A DNA stretch of 10,389 nt from Helicobacteraceae bacterium (GTDB taxonomy: Bacteria; Campylobacterota; Campylobacteria; Campylobacterales; SZUA-545): NCBI GenBank assembly GCA_031275395.1, contig JAISOU010000062.1:1-10389 (forward strand). Direction: 5' to 3'. The notes below the pieces were generated by a model. That model worked only from the letters and a program-made list of their open reading frames with translations. It had not been told where the DNA came from and made no database searches. The position numbers were made by a program, and so were the translations under genes. This document shows positions 1 through 5,351 of the stretch, in pieces (position 1 is the stretch's first letter; every line of letters begins with the position of its first letter).

Positions 1-37
1 ACTTCTCAAAATCCAGCGGATTTTAAGGTTGTCGCGC

Positions 38-43
38 TACAAT
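38..43 (+). promoter_or_regulatory. Candidate -10 box upstream of the fucosyltransferase-like gene
   Basis: TACAAT lies 62 bases before the ATG at 106. There is no convincing -35 box at 17 bp, which is common for sigma-70 promoters of Campylobacterota. The upstream gene lies outside the window, so read-through transcription is equally possible. Confidence 0.25.
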
Positions 44-105
44 GATCGCAGTTAAGCGGCTTGTAAAAGTTAGCTTTAGATAAATCCTACTTCAAAGGAG
101 TCTCT

Positions 106-837
106 ATGGTATCCCAAAGCATAAACGAATCTTTCTTCACCGAGAGAGAGAAGATCAGGTTCGGCAAAATCGACTTTTTAACCCCTCCTTGCGACTGCTA
201 TCCCGAATGTTTAGAGAACGATATTTTAAATTACGAAACCGAATACGATCGTAGCGTCGAAAATTATGTAATTAAAAACTTTAAAATTCAACTAAGGTTT
301 GAGATGAAAAAACCGCGCAAAGAAATAGTCCTTATTCACAAGCTGTACGGCGGCGGCGATGCGTCTATACTTGCCTTTTCGTTTCTCGATCTTGCGCCCG
401 AAGTCAAAGCGCATATTGGTAAAGTCGTAGAAAAATTAGGCGAATACGACGCGGTTCATATTCGCCATAGCGATTATAAAACCGATTACAAAACATTTTT
501 ATACGAAATACCAAACGGCGATCGTAAAATCGCGCTTTGTACCGATAGTTACGAGGTTCAACAATACGCTAAAAGTTTCTTTGGCGATCGGGTAACCTGC
601 GTTTCGGATATACCCGATACTGGCGGCAGACCTTTGCACGGCAATGAAAATCTCGATCGCTATCAAACCAATCTTACCGCGCTAACCGATCTTTTCGTTT
701 TGGCGAGCGCCAAAAATCTTTATATTACGCGGCATAAAGGCGGCGGTCTGTCGGGCTTTGGCGCTCTTGCAATGAATCTAAATAAACGTCCGAAACTGGT
801 TAAACGCCTGATTTTCGGCGAAAATCGCGAGGGCTAA
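106..837 (+). CDS. Fucosyltransferase-like (GT-B type) glycosyltransferase, short form
   Basis: A 243-residue protein without signal peptide or membrane segment, so probably cytoplasmic. Residues 116-127 read AVHIRHSDYKTD, resembling the HxR(R)xD donor-binding motif of alpha-1,2/1,6- and O-fucosyltransferase families. It is followed by a strand-helix unit, LCTDSYEV at 144-151, and by DLFVLASAKNLYITRHKGGG (195-214) plus LSGFGALAMNL (215-225), which resembles the C-terminal 'D-lLs---SgFs-lA' motif of the same fold. By inference it transfers a sugar onto a surface glycan; donor and acceptor are unknown. AAAGGAG at 94-100, five bases before ATG, fixes the start, and an in-frame stop at 64-66 prevents a longer protein. 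Related enzymes are often near 300 residues, so the N-terminal Rossmann half appears reduced. It stands alone ahead of alr. Alternatively it is a different family sharing the GT-B C-terminal half. Confidence 0.6.
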   Translation: MVSQSINESFFTEREKIRFGKIDFLTPPCDCYPECLENDILNYETEYDRSVENYVIKNFKIQLRFEMKKPRKEIVLIHKLYGGGDASILAFSFLDLAPEVKAHIGKVVEKLGEYDAVHIRHSDYKTDYKTFLYEIPNGDRKIALCTDSYEVQQYAKSFFGDRVTCVSDIPDTGGRPLHGNENLDRYQTNLTALTDLFVLASAKNLYITRHKGGGLSGFGALAMNLNKRPKLVKRLIFGENREG

Positions 838-903
838 AAGCAAAAACGGCACAATAACGCAATTTGTTTGCAAAAAACGGAAATTTGTTAGAGAAAGCCG
901 CAA

Positions 904-1926
904 GTGTCGCTAATTCGCCTGTCTAGTTCCGCTTTTGTTCGCAACCTTTCGCTTTTGCGCGATCGCGCCGCAAACGCTAAGATCGCCGCCGTGCTAAAGG
1001 ATAACGCCTATGGGCACGGGCTAAGCGAAATGGCTGCGTTATGCGCCCAAAACGGCGTGAAACACGCGATCGTTCGCAACCGCGACGAGGCGAAGGCGAT
1101 CGCGCCTCTTTTCGACGAGGTTTTGATTCTTGCCGACGAACCGAGCGACGACGCGCCGCAAAACGTTAGTTTCGCGCTAAACGACGAGCGCGCCGCCTCT
1201 GTTTGGGCGAGTAAAACGAGGGTTCATCTCAAGATCGACGGCGGAATGCACAGAAACGGCGTCGCGCCAAACGCGATTGAACGGACGGTCGAAACGCTTT
1301 GGGAGCGCGGGCTGATTTTGCGCGGCGTTTTTTCCCATTTGCGATCCGCCGACGTTTTATCGACCGAGTTTTTTTGGCAGGAGAAAAACTTCGCGCTTAT
1401 GCGAGAGCGGATTGTCGCCCTCTGCGATCGCCGCGCTATGCCGCGCCCTCTTTTTCATCTACGCGCTAGCGCGGGCGCGTTTCGCGCCAAAACCTCCGAA
1501 AGTTACGATCTGATCCGATCGGGGATCGCGCTCTACGGCTATTGCGATTTGGATTTTCCGTTTGAAAAGCCGCCGCTAAAACCCGTCTTGTCGCTCTGGG
1601 CGCATAGGATTGCAAGGCGCGAATTAACCCCGCGCGATCGCGTAGGTTACGGCGGCGTTTTCGAGACGCCAAGCGATCTGAGGGCGGGCATTTACGACAT
1701 AGGTTACGGCGACGGTTTTTTGCGGCTTAACGGTTTGGAAGGCTACAAAACGCCCGAAGGCAAAAGGCTTTTGGGGCGCGTCAGTATGGACAATATGGCG
1801 ATCGAGGGCGACGACGAGTTTATTTGCGTATTGGACGACGCGCAAAAGTTGGCGAAACTACGCGCGACGATTAGCTACGAGGTTCTTGCGCGGCTAAGCG
1901 CGAATATCAAGCGCGAGATTGTTTAG
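904..1926 (+). CDS. alr: Alanine racemase, PLP-dependent
   Basis: Interconverts L- and D-alanine in the cytoplasm, supplying D-Ala for peptidoglycan. The 340 residues are slightly shorter than the usual 360. K32 in AAVLKDNAYGHG is the PLP Schiff-base lysine, and Y249 in DRVGYGGVF is the second catalytic base. IDGGMHRNG (111-119) carries the substrate-binding arginine, GYGDGF is at 268-272, GRVSMDNM at 291-298, and the closing TISYEVLARLS segment starts at 322. The N-terminal two thirds form the TIM barrel and the rest the beta domain. The start is GTG; an in-frame TAG at 889-891 leaves it as the only nearby choice, with only a weak GAGAAAG sequence (891-897) as ribosome binding site. It lies 66 bases after the glycosyltransferase-like gene on the same strand, and its last 20 bases overlap the convergent gene that follows. 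Four GCGATCGC palindromes lie within it. Confidence 0.95.
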   Translation: MSLIRLSSSAFVRNLSLLRDRAANAKIAAVLKDNAYGHGLSEMAALCAQNGVKHAIVRNRDEAKAIAPLFDEVLILADEPSDDAPQNVSFALNDERAASVWASKTRVHLKIDGGMHRNGVAPNAIERTVETLWERGLILRGVFSHLRSADVLSTEFFWQEKNFALMRERIVALCDRRAMPRPLFHLRASAGAFRAKTSESYDLIRSGIALYGYCDLDFPFEKPPLKPVLSLWAHRIARRELTPRDRVGYGGVFETPSDLRAGIYDIGYGDGFLRLNGLEGYKTPEGKRLLGRVSMDNMAIEGDDEFICVLDDAQKLAKLRATISYEVLARLSANIKREIV

Positions 1927-2305
1927 CGCTGATTGCGTCCAGATCGAGCGCAAAGATTCCGTCGATTCCGAGCGAGGCGATTTTTTCTATCGCGTTAGAG
2001 GGCGCGATCGCGAGGATTTTAATATCGTATAAGTAGCGATCGGCTAGTTTTTGCAACTCTATCGCAAGCGCTATATGAGCAACTGCATATCTGATTTTTG
2101 TAGCGGCGCACAAGATAAAATCGCGGCTATTTGTTAATATGGCGGCGATCTCTATATCGGCGTTTGCGTAAAACTCCAAATCTTGCTCCTGAAACTCCAA
2201 AACGATTAACGATCCCGACGGCGTTTTTTTGATCTCCTCGATCGTATCCGCAAAAAAAATCTCCGTTTGCGCGTCGATCGCCCTATTAACGCCGATCATA
2301 ATCAT
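1907..2305 (-). CDS. Conserved-looking hypothetical protein, 132 residues
   Basis: I do not recognise a characterised family. The protein has no signal peptide or membrane helix. Its pattern alternates hydrophobic strands and amphipathic helices: strand SLIVLEF (32-38), strand IAAILTN (53-59), a long helix KIRYAVAHIALAIELQKLAD (70-89), strand DIKILAIA (94-101), helix NAIEKIASL, then GIDGIFALDLD (113-123). This suggests a small alpha/beta domain; the final GIDGIFAL resembles a barrel- or Rossmann-type strand, but no catalytic residue can be assigned. ACGGAGG just upstream (GGAGG at 2312-2316, six bases from ATG) is a strong ribosome binding site, lying inside the preceding PP0621-like gene, whose last 20 bases overlap this one. 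They are therefore translationally linked. The 3' end overlaps the alr stop region on the other strand by 20 bases. The strong ribosome binding site and consistent codon use support a real gene. Confidence 0.75.
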   Translation of the reverse strand: MIMIGVNRAIDAQTEIFFADTIEEIKKTPSGSLIVLEFQEQDLEFYANADIEIAAILTNSRDFILCAATKIRYAVAHIALAIELQKLADRYLYDIKILAIAPSNAIEKIASLGIDGIFALDLDAISAKQSRA

Positions 2306-2501
2306 TTTTAGCCTCCGTAGCGCACTTTTTTGAGCAAAAGGTTTTACCGCCGCTTGCGATCGCCTCTTTTTTTGTTACATAGGTTTCGCACAGATCGCAT
2401 TTGACAAGAGTTTCTATTTCGTCGTTAGAACGCTCTTTTCTGCCAAAGAATACAAACATAATCGCCGCTATACTCGCCAAAATCGCCAAAAACTTCCACA
2501 T
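2286..2501 (-). CDS. PP0621 family membrane-anchored four-cysteine protein
   Basis: A 71-residue protein: one N-terminal membrane helix (about residues 4-20), a short charged linker, then a small domain with Cys pairs at C35/C38 (VKCDLCETYV) and C56/C60 (TFCSKKC). The layout (helix, V-x-C-x-x-C, V-x-x-x-E-A, FCS-x-x-C) is that of the PP0621 family of small proteins, likely a zinc knuckle facing the cytoplasm or periplasm; its function is not known. The charge distribution, with RKER directly after the helix, would favour a cytoplasmic C-terminus by the positive-inside rule, which is inference. The ATG has only a weak GGAAA upstream. It is the first gene of a two-gene minus-strand unit and is divergent from lpxC across 219 bases. 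Family assignment comes from motif layout only. Confidence 0.75.
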   Translation of the reverse strand: MWKFLAILASIAAIMFVFFGRKERSNDEIETLVKCDLCETYVTKKEAIASGGKTFCSKKCATEAKNDYDRR

Positions 2502-2531
2502 TTTCCAAACCTAAACGCCAAAATCAAAGGG

Positions 2532-2537
2532 ATTTTA
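2532..2537 (-). promoter_or_regulatory. Candidate -10 box for the minus-strand PP0621/hypothetical pair
   Basis: TAAAAT on the minus strand, within GGATAAAATC, lies about 30 bases before the ATG at 2501. It sits in the loop of an imperfect inverted repeat, TCAAAGGG (2524-2531) against CCCTTGA (2546-2552), a 7 bp stem with one bulged A. No good -35 is visible. The flanking symmetry could be an operator, but this is only suggestive. Confidence 0.3.
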
Positions 2538-2648
2538 TCCTATTACCCTTGAAAAACCGCCGATCGGATCGGTATAAGCAAAATATCGCTATATTGGCGT
2601 ATTTTCAAACTATAAAGGGCGGTCAAGCAAAACGTGATAGAGAAGTTT

Positions 2649-2654
2649 TATAAT
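2649..2654 (+). promoter_or_regulatory. Candidate -10 box upstream of lpxC
   Basis: A perfect TATAAT sits 66 bases before the lpxC ATG, in an AT-rich stretch and without a recognisable -35. Two other AT-rich boxes, TATAAA at 2611-2616 and TATATA at 2675-2680, are weaker alternatives. A small hairpin, GCCGA-TTT-TCGGC (2684-2696), would lie in the leader. The 2502-2720 interval holds no open reading frame I would call a gene. Confidence 0.4.
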
Positions 2655-2720
2655 AATCTAAAGCGGTTTAGTCATATATAAAAGCCGATTTTCGGCGCGA
2701 GTTTTAAGCGAGAGAGAACA

Positions 2721-3611
2721 ATGAAACAACACACAATCGCCTCGCCGGTCGAGATTGTCGGCGTGGGACTACATAGCGGCAACCCCGTGCGAATGAGGCT
2801 ATGCCCCGCGCCGGAAGATTTCGGCGTCGTTTTTGTCCGCGACGACTTGGGCGTATCAATTCCGATCAAGACGGAAAACGTCGTCGATACGCGGCTTGCG
2901 ACGGTAATCGGAGCTAAAAACGCGACAATCTCCACTATCGAACACTTTTTATCGGCGACGCTCGCTATGGGAATCGACAATTTAGAGGTCGGCATAGACG
3001 GCGACGAAGCGCCTATTATGGACGGATCGGCGGCAAGTTTTTGTATGCTCTTCGAGGAGGCTGGAATCAGGACGCAAGAAAAACCCAAAAAAGCGATTGT
3101 CGTTCAAAAGCCAATCGAGGCGCGTATCGGCGATAAGTTTGCGCGTTTAACCCCCTATAAAAGTAGCGAGATTCTATTTGAAATTAGGTTTGATCACCCC
3201 GCGATCCAGCGGCAGGAGTTTCGCTTTATTTTTTCAAAAGAAAACTACATAAAAGAGATAGCGCGAGCAAGAACTTTCGGCTTCTTAAAAGAGGTCGATT
3301 ATATGCGTTCGATCGGCAAAGGATTGGGCGGCAGTTTAGACAACGCGATCGTGCTTGACGAAAAGCGCGTATTGAACGCGGGCGGATTAAGATTTTCCGA
3401 CGAGTTCGTGCGGCATAAGATTTTAGACGCGATCGGCGATATGGCGTTTTTGGGCGCGCCGTTTTTGGGGCGTTACGAGGCTTACGCGGGCAACCATCAC
3501 CTAAATCATCTACTGGTAAAAGCGCTTTTAAGCGATCCCGAAGCCTATAAGATTGTAGAAGCCGACGGCGCGAAAGCGGAGGCAAAAGAGTTAGAACATG
3601 CGTTTGCCTAA
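2721..3611 (+). CDS. lpxC: UDP-3-O-acyl-N-acetylglucosamine deacetylase
   Basis: Zinc amidase that carries out the committed step of lipid A synthesis, removing acetate from UDP-3-O-acyl-GlcNAc in the cytoplasm. At 296 residues it has the usual length (about 300). The catalytic set is complete: E74-H75 in TIEHFLSA (general base and first zinc ligand), H232-K233 in VRHKILDAIGD, D236 (third zinc ligand) and H259 in GNHHLNHLL. GVGLHSG (14-20) is the N-terminal signature and MDGSAASF (100-107) is also typical. The start ATG is preceded by GAGAGAG at 2710-2716, a modest ribosome binding site. The next gene begins 14 bases before its stop, so the two are probably translated together. It heads the lpxC-tsaB-thrB group that in this phylum runs into infB. 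No catalytic residue is missing. Confidence 0.96.
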   Translation: MKQHTIASPVEIVGVGLHSGNPVRMRLCPAPEDFGVVFVRDDLGVSIPIKTENVVDTRLATVIGAKNATISTIEHFLSATLAMGIDNLEVGIDGDEAPIMDGSAASFCMLFEEAGIRTQEKPKKAIVVQKPIEARIGDKFARLTPYKSSEILFEIRFDHPAIQRQEFRFIFSKENYIKEIARARTFGFLKEVDYMRSIGKGLGGSLDNAIVLDEKRVLNAGGLRFSDEFVRHKILDAIGDMAFLGAPFLGRYEAYAGNHHLNHLLVKALLSDPEAYKIVEADGAKAEAKELEHAFA

Positions 3612-4062
3612 CGCGATTATTCTTTTAATCAGCGCGACAAAACCCGCTAGGCTCGCCGTTTATAATGAAAGCGGCGAAGCGTTAGAGTTTTTTGAAATAG
3701 ACAAGCCTTTAAGCGACGGGCTATTTTCGATTATGAAAGCGATCGATATTCGCTTTAATATCGTTAAGGTTTTATACGCAAGAGGGCCGGGCAGCTTTAT
3801 GGGATTAAAGCTCGGCTATATTTTCTTGAAAACATTTGCGCTCGCTAGGGATATTCCGTTTTTAGCGACCGATAGTTTTAACCTAAGCGGCGATCGCCCG
3901 ATCTTGGCGCACGGCAAACGGCGCTTCGTCAAAAAAGATAAGCGAATCGAGATTGAGATATTTGACGCGCCTTTTGAGGAGAGTTTGAAGCCGCCAAATA
4001 GATTAGATATAACTCTTTTTGACGATCAAACGCTTCCAAATTATATCTTGGACGCGGCGTAA
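3598..4062 (+). CDS. tsaB: Short TsaB-like protein (t6A tRNA modification partner)
   Basis: TsaB is a non-catalytic ASKHA-fold partner of TsaD and TsaE in making the t6A modification at A37 of ANN-decoding tRNAs. Here the recognisable core is ARGPGSFMGLKLG at 61-73, matching the family's GPGSFTGLRIG motif, followed by a helix and the strand DIPFLATDSFNL (85-96). The N-terminus (ILLISATKPARLAVYNESG, 8-26) fits the first beta hairpin of the ASKHA fold, although the usual DTS is replaced by SAT. The protein has only 154 residues against about 220-230 for standard TsaB, and after about 100 it has diverged or lost the second lobe. Short versions at this locus between lpxC and thrB are known in Campylobacterota. 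It overlaps lpxC by 14 bases; AAAAGAG (3584-3590) precedes the ATG. The activity is inferred. Confidence 0.75.
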   Translation: MRLPNAIILLISATKPARLAVYNESGEALEFFEIDKPLSDGLFSIMKAIDIRFNIVKVLYARGPGSFMGLKLGYIFLKTFALARDIPFLATDSFNLSGDRPILAHGKRRFVKKDKRIEIEIFDAPFEESLKPPNRLDITLFDDQTLPNYILDAA

Positions 4063-4068
4063 AGGAAA
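4061..4068 (+). promoter_or_regulatory. Ribosome binding site deciding the TTG start of thrB
   Basis: AAAGGAAA overlaps the TAA stop of the tsaB-like gene (4060-4062) and lies just before the TTG at 4072. The protein family begins exactly there (M-K-I-I-V-P-A-T-S-A-N), so the TTG is well supported as start. Confidence 0.65.
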
Positions 4069-4071
4069 GCA

Positions 4072-4953
4072 TTGAAAATTATCGTTCCGGCGACCAGCGC
4101 CAATATGGGCCCAGGATTTGATTGTTTGGGCGTAGCTCTAAAGTTTTATAACGCGATCGATATTCAGCCTTCAAAGTTTTTTAGCGTGTCGGTGCGGGGA
4201 GAGGGCGCAAGATTTTTGAAAACCAAAAACGGCAACGCTTTTTTAAATATCTTTTATAAAACCTATAAGCGTTTAACGGGCGCGGACGGCGCGTTTCGTT
4301 TTCGTTTTGAAAACAACATTCCGCTTTCGCGCGGTTTGGGAAGCTCATCGGCGGCGATCGTATCGGCGTTAAGCGCCGCGTATTTGACGGCGAAAGTTCC
4401 GCTGGACAAACGTCTGATTCTAAACGAGGCGCTAACTTACGAGCAGCACCCCGACAATATCACGCCGGCGACCTTTGGCGGCTTTTGCGTATGCGCGGTA
4501 GAGGAGGCGGAGGTCGTTTTCAGCCGCGTTCGCCTAGAGGATCGGTTGCGGGCGGTCGTTACGATCCCCGACAAGCCGATCTCCACAAGATTAAGCCGAA
4601 ACGTCCTGCCAAAAAAGCTGAAAATCGAAGACGCGACTTTTAATATCGCCCGTAGCTCGCTTCTAACCGCCGCGCTTTTAACAAAAGATTACGATCTGCT
4701 TCGCGCCGCGTGCGAGGATCGCCTTCATCAGGCGATCAGAATGCGTTTCCTTCCCGAATTATTCGAGGTTCAGAAAACCGCTTTTGAAGCGGGCGCGCTA
4801 TCCTCCTCTTTAAGCGGAAGCGGATCGAGCTTTTTTCACCTTGCCAAAGACGGCGACGACGCGCTAAAAATCGCCCTCGCCCTTCGCAAAGGTTTTCCCT
4901 CGTTTCGCACCGAAATCTTCGAGTTTGACGCGCTCGGCGCGCAGGTTTCCTAA
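4072..4953 (+). CDS. thrB: Homoserine kinase (GHMP kinase family)
   Basis: Phosphorylates L-homoserine with ATP to O-phospho-L-homoserine, the step before threonine synthase; cytoplasmic. The 293 residues fit the family (about 290-310). The three GHMP motifs are present in order: VPATSANMGPGFDCLG (5-20), the ATP-binding glycine/serine loop PLSRGLGSSSAAIV (84-97), and the C-terminal SLSGSGSSFF (246-255). LTYEQHPDNITPATFGG (121-137) and EDRLHQ (215-220) are hallmarks of homoserine kinase rather than mevalonate or galactokinase relatives. Translation begins at TTG with AAAGGAAA just upstream, nine bases after the tsaB-like stop codon, so it is in the lpxC transcription unit. It is followed by 167 bases before ylxR, with a new promoter in that gap, so thrB is probably the last gene of its unit or is read through into infB. 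Confidence 0.95.
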   Translation: MKIIVPATSANMGPGFDCLGVALKFYNAIDIQPSKFFSVSVRGEGARFLKTKNGNAFLNIFYKTYKRLTGADGAFRFRFENNIPLSRGLGSSSAAIVSALSAAYLTAKVPLDKRLILNEALTYEQHPDNITPATFGGFCVCAVEEAEVVFSRVRLEDRLRAVVTIPDKPISTRLSRNVLPKKLKIEDATFNIARSSLLTAALLTKDYDLLRAACEDRLHQAIRMRFLPELFEVQKTAFEAGALSSSLSGSGSSFFHLAKDGDDALKIALALRKGFPSFRTEIFEFDALGAQVS

Positions 4954-5082
4954 AAAATCAATCGCGGTTAAGCGACGACGCATAAACGCCGCCGTTTCGT
5001 AATTCGCCCGCGTTTCTTTTGGATTTTCGCCTAAACGGGCGCTATTAAAGGCGTGGATTTTTGAACTCTAACGGGTCTGGTT

Positions 5083-5111
5083 TTGATTATAAAAGGTCTA
5101 GGTGGTATAAT
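5083..5111 (+). promoter_or_regulatory. Strong sigma-70 type promoter for ylxR-infB-rbfA-rimP
   Basis: TTGATT (5083-5088), a spacer of exactly 17 bp, and a perfect TATAAT (5106-5111). The expected transcription start is the A at 5120 or 5121, which is the base before, or the first base of, the ylxR ATG. The transcript would therefore be essentially leaderless. This is the best promoter match in the window and sits directly ahead of the translation genes. Confidence 0.65.
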
Positions 5112-5120
5112 CCGCGCCCA

Positions 5121-5351
5121 ATGTCGCCGATCAGAATGTGCGTCGCTTGTCGCGGAAGATTTGAACAAAAGACGCTTTATCGACTGCAATGCGCGGACGG
5201 TCGTTTAATCGCATACGCAAACAGCGGGCGTAGTTTCTATCTGTGCGCGAATTGTATAACCGCGCCGAAAATATCAAAGCAGATCGCCCGTCATTGCAAA
5301 AAAGAGGTTAATACGGAATTGATCGAGTCGCTAAAGGAGACGCCCGCTTGA
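5121..5351 (+). CDS. ylxR: YlxR/RnpM family RNA-binding protein
   Basis: Small basic protein of the YlxR (DUF448) family, usually coded between nusA and infB; the Bacillus subtilis member binds RNase P RNA. From the ATG at 5121 it has 76 residues, beginning MSPIRMCVACRGRF, the canonical family N-terminus. Cysteines C7/C10 and C42/C45 (YLCANC) form the usual four-cysteine set, and the family's GRG(A)Y turn reads GRSFY (36-40). An in-frame TTG at 5061, with AAAGG at 5047-5051, would add 20 residues that do not look like the family and would put the promoter inside the gene, so I prefer 5121. No ribosome binding site lies in the right place before 5121, in keeping with a leaderless start. The TGA stop overlaps the infB TTG start (TTGA). 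Nearby nusA is absent, as in Campylobacter. Confidence 0.85.
   Translation: MSPIRMCVACRGRFEQKTLYRLQCADGRLIAYANSGRSFYLCANCITAPKISKQIARHCKKEVNTELIESLKETPA
5333..5339 (+). promoter_or_regulatory. Ribosome binding site deciding the TTG start of infB
   Basis: AAAGGAG lies eight bases before the TTG at 5348, inside the end of ylxR. No ATG lies nearby in frame, and the IF2 N-terminal domain begins directly after the TTG ([10 protein letters not shown]). Confidence 0.7.

Noticed and set aside
4994-5042. CGCCCG...CGGGCG inverted repeat after thrB as a rho-independent terminator.
   Set aside because: The loop is over 20 bases and no T run follows; it gives no convincing terminator.
5061-5120. TTG at 5061 as ylxR start, giving a 96-residue protein.
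   Set aside because: The extra 20 residues do not resemble YlxR N-termini, and the strong promoter at 5083-5111 would lie inside the gene.
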